Origin: Enterobacter hormaechei subsp. xiangfangensis
GTDB lineage: Bacteria; Pseudomonadota; Gammaproteobacteria; Enterobacterales; Enterobacteriaceae
DNA: 64,000 nucleotides
Direction of reading: 5' to 3'
Assembly: GCF_001729785.1 (NCBI RefSeq)
Contig: NZ_CP017183.1
Span: 1,178,001-1,242,000, forward strand
Position 1 is the first letter of the stretch; each line of letters starts with the position of its first letter. A program made the position numbers and the translations under genes. Shown piece after piece: positions 7,541 through 15,990 of this stretch. The notes under the pieces are model-generated. The model saw nothing but the letters and a program-made list of their open reading frames with translations. It was not told where the DNA came from and ran no database searches.

Positions 7541-9685
7541 TTACCAGCTGTAATTCACCGTCGCCGTCACCGTCCGGCCAATCCCGTAGAAGCACGCCGT
7601 ATCGCTTGCGCACGACGCCACATACTTTGTGTCTGCCACGTTATTGACGTTGAACTGCACGCTTGCCCCTTTCAGGCTGCGGTTCATCTCGCCCAGGTCG
7701 TAGCGCAGCATCGCGTCATACAGATCCACCGATGGCACCTTGAAGGTATTCTTCGCATCGCCGTAGCTGGTGCCGATGTAGCGCATCCCCACGCCAGCGG
7801 TCAGGCTCTTCAGCGCGCCGCCCGGAACGGTATAGCTGGCGAACGCCGATGCCATATGTGCCGGAATGCGTGCAGGCGTTTTGCCTTCAGTTCCCGCCAC
7901 CGTGGTGCTTTCGGTTTCTGCATCGGTGTAAGTGTAGGAGCCAATCAGGTTGATGTTATCCATCAGCGTGGCGTGGATTTCCGCTTCAGCGCCTTTCGAA
8001 CGCACCTTGCCCGCATTTTCGAACCAGCCTTCAGCGCTGTTATAGGTCGCGACGTTGTTCTGAGTTAAATCGTACAGCGCCAGGGTCATCAGCGTGGTGT
8101 CGACCGGCTGATATTTCACGCCAATCTCGGTCTGCTCCCCGGTAGTAGGCCTGAATGGCGCAACGCCCGGCGCACGGTTGGTTTGCAGGTTCGGTTCAAA
8201 CGAGGTGCTGTAGCTGATGTACGGCGACAGGCCAGAATCAAACGCGTACAGCAGGCCAGTGCGCCAGGTAAATTTGCTGTCGTTCTGCTGCGTAACGCTG
8301 TTATCGGTGAAGTCGCTGGTACGCACTTCGCTCCAGTCGTAGCGCCCGGAAACCAGCCACTCCCAGTTATTCCAGCTCATCTGATCCTGAAGATACAGGC
8401 CCATCTGGTCGAGATTTTGCTGCTCGTCGGACGCCGTTTTGAAGGTACTTTCATCCACGTTCACGCCGTAAACCGGGTTTGTCCAGTCAAGGTCATACTG
8501 TGAGCCGCTCCCGCGCGCCAGCAGCTGTTTATCCTTGCTGGTCTTGTAATCAAACCCGCCGAGCAGGGTGTGGCTGACGCTTCCGGTCTCCAGCTGATAT
8601 TCCAGCTGGTTATCAAGGCCAAATTCGTTGGTCGTGCGCGCTTCACGCTGGGCGCGACGGGTCAACACCGTGCTGTTGGCCGCGCTGTTGGCGTAAACCA
8701 GATAACGATATTTCTGCTTGATGGTGGCGTAACGGGCGTTCTGGCGGAAGGTGAGGTTGTCGGCGAACTGGTGTTCCAGCTCGTAGCCAATCATCGTCTG
8801 CTCGCGCCAGGATTGATTGTAATTCGGATCGCTGACGTTAAAATCGCGCGGGATGTACTTCCCGTCGGCACTTTTCACCGTGCCATACGCGGGCAGGAAG
8901 TTGCGGTATCCGGCATCCGGATCTTTCTGGTAGCTGGTCAGCAGCGTAAAGCGGGTCTGATCGTTCGGGTACCAGGTGATTGCCGGGGCGATCGCCATCC
9001 GCGTCTCTTTATAATCGTCCACCTGATTATGCTGCGTACGGGCGATACCGTTCACGCGATACAGCACGCGGCCGTCGTCGCTCAGCCTGCCGCCGAAATC
9101 AAACGCACCTTCGGCGAGATCGTTATTGCCGGTGCGGAACTGCACGTTGTGAATGGCCTCCGCCGTCGGGCGCTTGCTGGTCATGCTGATTAACCCGCCC
9201 GGATTCACCTGTCCAAACAGGACCGAGGCCGGGCCGCGCACCAGCTCCACGCGCTCCAGCAGCCACGGGTCAACTGTGCCCGTCTGTGATGAGGCCGTTG
9301 CGCCAAAGCTTAAGCCGTCGAGGAATTTCGGCACGTAGCTAAAGCCGCGCACAAACACCTCGTCGTTACGGTTAGACGAGCCCCGGTACTCGGTAAACAC
9401 GCCCGCCGAGTAGCGCAGCGCCTGCGAAACGGAGGTGACGTCCTGCATGTTCATCTGATCGCGGGTGATCACCGATACCGACTGCGGCGTCTTCACGATC
9501 TCCGCGCTGGTCTTGGTGGCGGAGAGCGTTTTCGTCGCCACAATGCCTTTTACGGGCGCAGTGGGCTCTTCACTCACGCCCTGCGTCACCGTAATCGTTT
9601 CTTCTTTCGTTTCTGCCTGAGCCGCGACGCTGGTCGTCGCCAGACTCAGTAGCCAGAGCCGCATTATCTTATTATTTTTAAACAT
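7541..9685 (-). CDS. TonB-dependent siderophore receptor, FhuA/FoxA type
   Basis: A 714-residue outer-membrane receptor. A signal peptide (about 1-24, cut near AQA) is followed by a TonB-box-like ETITVTQG, a plug domain containing RDQMNMQDVTSVSQALRYSA and VELVRGPASVLFGQVNPGG, and a 22-strand barrel ending in the aromatic VTATVNYSW. The overall pattern, including a C-terminal pair of cysteines (SCASDTACFYG), is that of FhuA and FoxA, receptors for hydroxamate siderophores such as ferrichrome and ferrioxamine. It is divergent from a secreted Fes-like esterase over a Fur-like palindrome. The exact ligand is uncertain. Confidence 0.85.
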   Translation of the reverse strand: MFKNNKIMRLWLLSLATTSVAAQAETKEETITVTQGVSEEPTAPVKGIVATKTLSATKTSAEIVKTPQSVSVITRDQMNMQDVTSVSQALRYSAGVFTEYRGSSNRNDEVFVRGFSYVPKFLDGLSFGATASSQTGTVDPWLLERVELVRGPASVLFGQVNPGGLISMTSKRPTAEAIHNVQFRTGNNDLAEGAFDFGGRLSDDGRVLYRVNGIARTQHNQVDDYKETRMAIAPAITWYPNDQTRFTLLTSYQKDPDAGYRNFLPAYGTVKSADGKYIPRDFNVSDPNYNQSWREQTMIGYELEHQFADNLTFRQNARYATIKQKYRYLVYANSAANSTVLTRRAQREARTTNEFGLDNQLEYQLETGSVSHTLLGGFDYKTSKDKQLLARGSGSQYDLDWTNPVYGVNVDESTFKTASDEQQNLDQMGLYLQDQMSWNNWEWLVSGRYDWSEVRTSDFTDNSVTQQNDSKFTWRTGLLYAFDSGLSPYISYSTSFEPNLQTNRAPGVAPFRPTTGEQTEIGVKYQPVDTTLMTLALYDLTQNNVATYNSAEGWFENAGKVRSKGAEAEIHATLMDNINLIGSYTYTDAETESTTVAGTEGKTPARIPAHMASAFASYTVPGGALKSLTAGVGMRYIGTSYGDAKNTFKVPSVDLYDAMLRYDLGEMNRSLKGASVQFNVNNVADTKYVASCASDTACFYGIGRTVTATVNYSW

Positions 9686-9749
9686 TTTTATTGAACGTCC
9701 TTGGTTGCTATCGCCATAAAATCACCGGTAAATCGCCGTTGATGATATT

Positions 9750-9768
9750 GCAAATTATTACCATTTGC
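9750..9768. promoter_or_regulatory. Fur-like box between receptor and esterase
   Basis: GCAAAT at 9750-9755 and ATTTGC at 9763-9768 form a 19-base palindrome. It matches about 12 of 19 positions of the classical Fur box GATAATGATAATCATTATC and resembles the outer arms of the fepA/fes control region at 49356. It lies between the two divergent iron genes, so iron repression of both is likely. Confidence 0.65.
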
Positions 9769-9808
9769 ATTAGCGTTGTTAACAAATTTCGTTGGGGAAC
9801 AAGCGGTA

Positions 9809-11377
9809 ATGAAGAGGGTATGGAGTGGGTTGCTGTTGGGGATCGGCGCGCTGCCCGCCGTGGCGGCAACGTGCGAGCAGACGTCCCGGCAGGGCGATAT
9901 TCAGGGAAAGTTTGATGCCAGCGGCGAAGTCTGCTTCTCCCTGCCTGAACTGGGTGAAAACTACGTTTCCGCCACGCTGAATGGCGTGACGGATGCGCGC
10001 CTGCTTGATGGGCAAAACCGCCGCATCCGCACGCTGATCGAAAATGGTCCTGCGGACGGGGAACACACGCTGCTGTTTGCCCTGCCGGTGAAACAGAACA
10101 CCTCGCTGGTGCTACACGGAGAAGCCGGTAAGCCGTGGCGTTTTCAGTGGCGGATGAAAGAGACCTCTCCGTTACCACGCGTGCAGATGCTGGCGCCTGA
10201 AAGCCCGACGCTGAAGGCGCTGGCAAGCGTCATTTCTGCCGGTGGAAGTACCGAGGCGTTCTGGCAGGCGCAGCGTCGACAGGGAACGCCGATGGTGGAG
10301 CCGGTAGATGCGAGCCATAAGCGCGTGACCTTTCTGTGGCGCGGCGCGCGGGATAACGTCTTCATTCTCGGCTCTCCGGCGGGGGATCACGATCCGCTGT
10401 TCCGCCTGGGCAACAGCGACGTCTGGTTCCGCAGCTATGTAGTCCCCGCTGATACGGTAATGCAGTACAAGCTCGCGCCCGATGTGCCGATCGTCGAGGG
10501 TTCCACACGCGATCAACGCCGCGCCATCCTGGTAAGCGCGCAGGCCGATCCGCTTAACCCGAATACCTTCGGGGAGCAGAAGACCGATCGCTGGAATCGC
10601 TTTTCTCTGCTCGATCTCAGCCCGGCGCGCTATTGCTCCGTTCAGGCCACGGCAAAGCCGCTGGTGCACGGGACGTTGAGCCGTCAGAGTTTTTCCAGCA
10701 ACATCCTCGGCAATGCCCGCGACGTGATGATCTACCAACCGCGCGGCGCACAGCCTGCACGCTGGACGCTCATCCTTTTCGACGGACAGGTTTATCAGGA
10801 CGAATACCATTTTGCCAACGTGCTGGACGGTCTGATTGCCCGGCATCACCTGCCGCCGATTAACGTGGTGTTTATCGACAGCCTCGATCACGCCCGTCGC
10901 GGCAACGAGCTGCCGCCGAACCCGGATTTTGCTGACTTTATGGCGCACGAGCTGCTGCCGTGGCTGCGAGAGAAGGGCATCGGCATGCAGCGGCAGAAAA
11001 CCGTACTGGCAGGATCCAGCTACGGGGGAATTGCCTCTTCATGGGTGGCGCTGCGCTATCCGCGCCTGTTTGGCAACGTGCTGAGCCTTTCCGGTTCATA
11101 CTGGTGGGCGCCAGAAGGTGACACTCCCGGCTGGCTGACGCGTCAGTACCAACAGTCTCCACCGTATCCGGTGCGCTTCTGGTTACAGGCCGGGAAGTTT
11201 GAAACCGCGGGGCCGGGCGGCGGCATCTATCGCACCACGCAGGATTTTGAACAGGTGCTGAGGGAAAAAGGCTACCGCGTCAGCTTCCACCCCTCATCCA
11301 GCGGCCACGACTACGCGGCCTGGTGTGAAGCGCTGATCCACGGGATGCGCGATCTCACTGGCTTACGACGCCAGTGA
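9809..11377 (+). CDS. Exported Fes/enterochelin-esterase-like hydrolase
   Basis: A 522-residue protein starting MKRVWSGLLLGIGALPAVAA, a signal peptide with a cleavage site after AVA, which distinguishes it from cytoplasmic Fes. An N-terminal region resembling the Fes accessory domain is followed, from about residue 300, by an alpha/beta-hydrolase of the esterase-D type. The nucleophile motif GSSYGG and the segment LSLSGSYWWAPEG correspond closely to GQSFGG and LSQSGSYWWPHRG of Fes in this window. The probable catalytic histidine is in SSGHDYAAW. ATG 9809 is chosen because it begins the signal peptide. It probably hydrolyses an ester siderophore in the periplasm. It overlaps ybdJ (convergent) by 15 bases. 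Confidence 0.8.
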   Translation: MKRVWSGLLLGIGALPAVAATCEQTSRQGDIQGKFDASGEVCFSLPELGENYVSATLNGVTDARLLDGQNRRIRTLIENGPADGEHTLLFALPVKQNTSLVLHGEAGKPWRFQWRMKETSPLPRVQMLAPESPTLKALASVISAGGSTEAFWQAQRRQGTPMVEPVDASHKRVTFLWRGARDNVFILGSPAGDHDPLFRLGNSDVWFRSYVVPADTVMQYKLAPDVPIVEGSTRDQRRAILVSAQADPLNPNTFGEQKTDRWNRFSLLDLSPARYCSVQATAKPLVHGTLSRQSFSSNILGNARDVMIYQPRGAQPARWTLILFDGQVYQDEYHFANVLDGLIARHHLPPINVVFIDSLDHARRGNELPPNPDFADFMAHELLPWLREKGIGMQRQKTVLAGSSYGGIASSWVALRYPRLFGNVLSLSGSYWWAPEGDTPGWLTRQYQQSPPYPVRFWLQAGKFETAGPGGGIYRTTQDFEQVLREKGYRVSFHPSSSGHDYAAWCEALIHGMRDLTGLRRQ

Positions 11378-11611
11378 AAACCAGCGGCGCCAGATGAAAC
11401 GCAGGATAAAGAATTCGATGGCGCCGAGCACCAAAAACCACAGACAGAACAGAATGGTGTACAGCTGATTCAGATCGACCATATGAAAGGTCTGAACCAG
11501 CTTCTGCGCCAGCACCAGACCCAGCGACGGCGCAGGTAACAGCAGGCAGGAGAGCAGGGCCATCAGCAAAATGCCCCCTGCGGTGAGCAGCGATTCTAAC
11601 GGGTGTTTCAT
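11363..11611 (-). CDS. ybdJ: Small inner-membrane protein YbdJ
   Basis: An 82-residue DUF1158 protein with two strongly hydrophobic segments (about 8-40 and 50-72). It begins MKHPLESLLTAGGILLMALL and ends FIWRRWFSLAS, almost residue-for-residue like E. coli YbdJ, which has the same length. In E. coli it lies next to ybdK; here the two are separated by the ATPase and RND genes, so this stretch is an insertion relative to E. coli. Function unknown. Confidence 0.9.
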   Translation of the reverse strand: MKHPLESLLTAGGILLMALLSCLLLPAPSLGLVLAQKLVQTFHMVDLNQLYTILFCLWFLVLGAIEFFILRFIWRRWFSLAS

Positions 11612-11791
11612 CGTAATGTTAATCGTCAGTTAAAAATGTCATTGTCCGGCATCCTGAAACGTAAAGCAATATCATCCCCGCTGGCAAAATTGGGTGAAAG
11701 GCCACCGTTATTCTGCGAATTAATAACAGAAAACAAATAATATTTTCGGGGCGATTAAATTAATATCGCGTTATGTAAATAAACGTCTTTC

Positions 11792-11902
11792 TCACGAAAA
11801 TAATTTTACAAAGCTATAGGTGCTATATCCAATTAACGTCGCAATAACAATGGCTGCGACAATGTATAACGCCAGACGCCGTCCGCGATAAATACCAAAC
11901 AT
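11792..11902 (-). CDS. Small single-helix membrane protein (36 residues)
   Basis: The 488-base gap between ybdJ and the P-type ATPase holds one supportable gene. An ATG at 11902 is preceded by AGGAGG at 5 bases, an ideal ribosome-binding site, and opens a 36-codon frame. The product begins MFGIYRGRRLALYIV, continues as one membrane helix (AAIVIATLIGYSTYSF) and ends VKLFS. The arginines before the helix predict the N-terminus in the cytoplasm. Homologues cannot be named with certainty. It is divergent from the ATPase, so a role near that pump is possible but unproven. The rest of the gap is AT-rich with no clear signal. Confidence 0.6.
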   Translation of the reverse strand: MFGIYRGRRLALYIVAAIVIATLIGYSTYSFVKLFS

Positions 11903-12099
11903 GCTTCCTCCTCGTTTAGTGTTGGTTTAGAAATATTTTGTAAAAATCAACGCGTCGAAATAATTTTAATCAGTTTTGAATAACCGGGTAGTCAATATAT
12001 TGCGGTAGATCAATTTAACCCGCAAGACTTAAAAATGAATTATTTAAAGCCAGAAAGGAATTCCGGCTTCCGTCCACCGGATATTGAAGGAAAAATACC

Positions 12100-14808
12100 A
12101 TGACCAAAAAAAATTTCTCGCAGAATATGCCACCCGCAGGCGGGCAGGCGTACCAGCAGACCGTAGAGCAGGTGCTTGCTCAGGCGCAGAGCCAGGCTAA
12201 TGGCCTGGACCGCGCCGAGGTGCAGGCGCGTTTACAGAAGCATGGCCCGAACGCGCTACCGGAGAAAAAAGGCAAGCCGGGCTGGCTGCGTTTTCTCGCG
12301 CATTTTAACGATGTCCTGATTTACGTCCTGCTGGCAGCCGCCGTATTAACGGCTGTAATGGGACACTGGGTTGATACGCTGGTTATTCTGGGCGTGGCGG
12401 TAATCAATGCCTTAATTGGCCACATTCAGGAAAGTAACGCGGAAAAATCCCTGAAGAGTATTCGCAATATGCTCTCCAGCGAGGCGCGTGTTATTCGTAA
12501 CGGCAACCATGAAACTATCCCGACGACGGAAATCGTCCCGGGCGATATTATTGTGTTGCGCGCAGGAGATCGTATTCCGGCGGATATGCGCTTAATCGAA
12601 GCGCATAATTTACGCGTGGAAGAGGCTATTCTGACCGGTGAATCCACCGTGGTGGATAAACACACGAACCCGCTGAGCGGCGAATTACCGCTGGGCGACC
12701 GTACGAACCTGGTCTTTTCCGGTACGACGGTCAGCGCGGGCGGCGGCGTGGGCGTGGTCATTGCCACGGGCCAGGAGACCGAACTCGGCCACATCAACCA
12801 GATGATGGCGGGCATTGAAAAACACCGCACCCCGCTGCTGGTGCAGATGGACAAGCTGGGCAAAGCGATCTTCGCCATCATTCTGGCGATGATGGCCGCG
12901 CTGTTTGTCTTCAGCCTGGTGTTCCGCGAGATCCCGATGGGCGAGCTGCTGCTCTCCCTGATTAGCCTGGCGGTCGCCTCCGTACCGGAAGGTCTGCCGG
13001 CAATTATCTCCATCATCCTCTCTCTGGGCGTACAGGCGATGGCGCGCAAGCGGGCGATTATCCGCAAGCTGCCGACGGTTGAAACCCTGGGCGCGATGAC
13101 CGTGGTCTGCTCGGATAAAACCGGCACCCTGACCATGAACGAGATGACGGTGAAAGCCATCATCACCGCCGACACCTGCTACCGCGTGGACGGCAACAGC
13201 TACGAGCCGGTGGGCAACATCTATCTCGAAGGCAGCGATGAGCCGGTGCAGATCCAGCCGGGCACCGTGCTGGAGCAGTACCTGCGCACCATCGACCTGT
13301 GTAACGACAGCCAGCTGATTCAGGACGAGCGCGGCCTGTGGGGCATCACCGGCGGCCCGACCGAGGGCGCGCTGAAGGTGCTGGCGGCCAAGGCCCACCT
13401 CGAGCCGGTCGTGACCACGCTGGTTAACAAGATCCCGTTCGACTCTCAATACAAGTACATGAGCACCCACTACCAGATTGGCGGTGAGGAGCAGATTTTG
13501 ATCACCGGCGCGCCGGACGTGATTTTCGCCCTGTGTGAGCAGCAGCAGACCCGCAACGGTGCGCAAGCCTTTGACCGCGCGTACTGGGAAACGGAGATGG
13601 AGCGCTATGCGCGTCAGGGGCTGCGCATGGTCGCCGCGGCGTTCAAGCCAGCGAACGGTGAGCAGGCATTGACTCACGACGATCTGAGCCACGGCCTGAT
13701 CTTCCTCGGCATCGCCGGGATGATGGATCCGCCGCGTCCGGAAGCGATTGAGGCGATTAACGCCTGCCAGCAGGCGGGGATCCGCGTGAAGATGATCACC
13801 GGCGATCACCCGCAGACGGCGATGAGCATCGGCCAGATGCTTGGGATCACCAACAGCGAGCAGGCGGTTACCGGCTATCAGCTGGAGAAAATGGACGACG
13901 CCGAGCTGGCGGAAGCGGCGGTAAAATATGACATCTTCGCCCGTACCAGCCCGGAGCATAAGCTGCGCCTGGTGAAAGCGTTACAGGAAAAAGGCGAAAT
14001 CGTCGGCATGACCGGTGACGGCGTGAACGATGCGCCGGCGCTGCGCCAGGCGGACGTGGGTATCGCGATGGGCATCAAAGGCACGGAAGTCACCAAAGAG
14101 GCGGCGGACATGGTCCTGACGGACGATAACTTCGCCACCATCGCCAGCGCGGTGAAAGAGGGGCGTCGCGTTTACGACAACCTGAAGAAGACCATCCTGT
14201 TCATCATGCCGACCAACCTGGCGCAGGGGCTTTTAATTGTGATTGCGCTGCTGGCGGGGAACATCATTCCGCTGACGCCGGTGCTGATTCTGTGGATGAA
14301 CATGGCGACCTCCGCCACGCTCTCCTTCGGCCTGGCCTTCGAGGCCGCCGAGCGCAACATCATGCGCCGCCCGCCGCGCCAGACCGGGCAGCACGTAATG
14401 GACGCCTACGCCGTCTGGCGCGTGGCCTTCGTCGGCACCATGATTGCCATCGCCGCCTTTGCGCTGGAAGCCTGGCTGGCCCCGCGCGGGCACAGCGCGG
14501 AGTTCATCCGCACCGTGCTGCTCCAGATGCTGGTCTGCGCCCAGTGGGTGTACATGATTAACTGCCGCAATACCGAAGGGTTCTCCCTGAACCGCGGCCT
14601 GCTGGCGAACAAAGGGATCTGGCTGGTAACGGGCGTGCTGTTCCTGCTCCAGGCGGCGATCATCTACCTGCCGTTTATGCAGATGCTGTTCGGCACCGAA
14701 GCGCTTCCGCTGCGCTACTGGTTCGTGACGCTGGCGGTGGCGGGGGTGATGTTCTTCGTCGTCGAAATCGAGAAGCGACTGACCCGCAGGTTCCGTAAGG
14801 CTGCATAA
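12100..14808 (+). CDS. P-type cation-transporting ATPase (P2, Ca2+-ATPase-like)
   Basis: A 902-residue inner-membrane P-type ATPase. The actuator motif TGES starts at residue 179, the helix-4 ion-site motif PEGLPA at 296, the phosphorylated aspartate DKTGT at 339, and the hinge motif TGDGVNDAP at 638. PEGLPA places it with the P2 Ca2+/Na+/K+-pump group rather than with heavy-metal (CPx) pumps; no N-terminal metal-binding CxxC is seen. GAAGGA lies ahead of the start. The gene stands alone, divergent from a 36-residue membrane protein. The transported ion (Ca2+, Mg2+ or other) cannot be decided from motifs. Confidence 0.88.
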   Translation: MTKKNFSQNMPPAGGQAYQQTVEQVLAQAQSQANGLDRAEVQARLQKHGPNALPEKKGKPGWLRFLAHFNDVLIYVLLAAAVLTAVMGHWVDTLVILGVAVINALIGHIQESNAEKSLKSIRNMLSSEARVIRNGNHETIPTTEIVPGDIIVLRAGDRIPADMRLIEAHNLRVEEAILTGESTVVDKHTNPLSGELPLGDRTNLVFSGTTVSAGGGVGVVIATGQETELGHINQMMAGIEKHRTPLLVQMDKLGKAIFAIILAMMAALFVFSLVFREIPMGELLLSLISLAVASVPEGLPAIISIILSLGVQAMARKRAIIRKLPTVETLGAMTVVCSDKTGTLTMNEMTVKAIITADTCYRVDGNSYEPVGNIYLEGSDEPVQIQPGTVLEQYLRTIDLCNDSQLIQDERGLWGITGGPTEGALKVLAAKAHLEPVVTTLVNKIPFDSQYKYMSTHYQIGGEEQILITGAPDVIFALCEQQQTRNGAQAFDRAYWETEMERYARQGLRMVAAAFKPANGEQALTHDDLSHGLIFLGIAGMMDPPRPEAIEAINACQQAGIRVKMITGDHPQTAMSIGQMLGITNSEQAVTGYQLEKMDDAELAEAAVKYDIFARTSPEHKLRLVKALQEKGEIVGMTGDGVNDAPALRQADVGIAMGIKGTEVTKEAADMVLTDDNFATIASAVKEGRRVYDNLKKTILFIMPTNLAQGLLIVIALLAGNIIPLTPVLILWMNMATSATLSFGLAFEAAERNIMRRPPRQTGQHVMDAYAVWRVAFVGTMIAIAAFALEAWLAPRGHSAEFIRTVLLQMLVCAQWVYMINCRNTEGFSLNRGLLANKGIWLVTGVLFLLQAAIIYLPFMQMLFGTEALPLRYWFVTLAVAGVMFFVVEIEKRLTRRFRKAA

Positions 14809-14815
14809 CTTTTTG

Positions 14816-14892
14816 CCCTCACCCTAACCCTCTCCCACAGGGAGAGGGAACCCTGACCTCCCTCTCCCTGTGGGAGAGGGCCGGGGTGAGGG
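14816..14892. repeat. Dispersed palindromic repeat, copy 2 (double unit)
   Basis: CCCTCACCCTAACCCTCTCC and its inverted partner ending GGCCGGGGTGAGGG lie between the ATPase and the RND adaptor gene. Same family as at 7442. Confidence 0.85.
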
Positions 14893-14916
14893 AAAACAAC
14901 GCCGAGGTACTTCTTA

Positions 14917-15981
14917 ATGAAACTCCCACTCCTGTTCGCGCTCCTCGCCTGCACCCTGCAACCCGCGTTCGCCGCAGTCATTCCCGTGCGTGTTGCCACC
15001 GTGGAGCAAACCGCCCACGCCGCCGAGCGCCAAATTCCGGGCCGCATTGAAGCTATCCACACCGTTGAACTGCGTGCACGTGCGGAAGGCGTCATCACCA
15101 GAATCCACTTCCGCGATGGCCAGTATGTGAAAAAAGGCGACGTGTTGTTCGAACTGGACGACGCCGAGCCGCGCGCCGCCCTGCGTCTGGCGCAGGCCGA
15201 AGTGAAAAGCGCCGAAGCCACGCTGCGTCAGGCGCAGCAGCAGCTGTCCCGCTTCGAAAGCCTGGGCAGCAGCAACGCCATCAGCCGCCACGACGTGGAC
15301 AACGCCCGCATGCAGCGCGACGTCGCCAGCGCCGCGCTGGAGCAGGCGAAAGCCCGGCTCGACACCCGCAGCGTCACTCTCGACTACACGCGCATTATTT
15401 CACCGATTGACGGACGCGTGGGGCACAGCAACTTTCACGTCGGCAGCCTGGTGAATCCTGCCAGCGGTGTGCTGGTGGAGGTGGTGCAGCTCGATCCGAT
15501 CCGTATCGCCTTTGCGCTGGAAGAGGGCGCGTTTGCCACCAAAGCCGGACAGCATGCGGATATCAGCGCCATGAAGCAGGCCTGGCAGGCGCTGATTGAC
15601 AGCAACGGCCAGCGCATCAGCGGGGAACTCACCTCCGTGGACAACCGCATCGACCCGCGTACCGCCAGCGTGATGCTGCGTGCCGAGTTCGCCAACCCGC
15701 GCCATCAGCTGCTGCCCGGCGGCAATGTGAACGTTTACCTGCGTCCGGCAAGCGAGCTACCGGTGCTGACTCTGCCCGCCGCTGCCGTACAGCAGAATGG
15801 CGACGGGTTCTTCGCCTGGGTGATTAACGCCGAGGATAAAGCCGAAATGCGTCCGCTGAAGGTCGCCGGGCAGATCGGCCAGCAGTTCCAGATTGCCTCC
15901 GGCGTGAAGCCCGGTGAGCGAGCGATTACTGACGGTGCGCAGCGCGTGCAGCCAGGCGCAACCGTCCAGATATTGAATTAA
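14917..15981 (+). CDS. RND efflux periplasmic adaptor (membrane-fusion protein)
   Basis: A 354-residue HlyD/AcrA-type adaptor. A signal peptide (MKLPLLFALLACTLQPAFA) is followed by a lipoyl/barrel-sandwich half-motif (VELRARAEGVITRIHFRDGQ), a helical hairpin rich in Ala/Gln/Glu (about 90-135), the second lipoyl half (ISPIDGRVGHSNFHVG) and the beta-barrel and membrane-proximal domains. It bridges the inner-membrane pump encoded next, 9 bases away, to an outer-membrane channel. It lacks an obvious lipobox, unlike AcrA. No outer-membrane factor is encoded nearby, so TolC is the likely partner. Confidence 0.88.
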   Translation: MKLPLLFALLACTLQPAFAAVIPVRVATVEQTAHAAERQIPGRIEAIHTVELRARAEGVITRIHFRDGQYVKKGDVLFELDDAEPRAALRLAQAEVKSAEATLRQAQQQLSRFESLGSSNAISRHDVDNARMQRDVASAALEQAKARLDTRSVTLDYTRIISPIDGRVGHSNFHVGSLVNPASGVLVEVVQLDPIRIAFALEEGAFATKAGQHADISAMKQAWQALIDSNGQRISGELTSVDNRIDPRTASVMLRAEFANPRHQLLPGGNVNVYLRPASELPVLTLPAAAVQQNGDGFFAWVINAEDKAEMRPLKVAGQIGQQFQIASGVKPGERAITDGAQRVQPGATVQILN

Positions 15982-15990
15982 GGAGCCATC

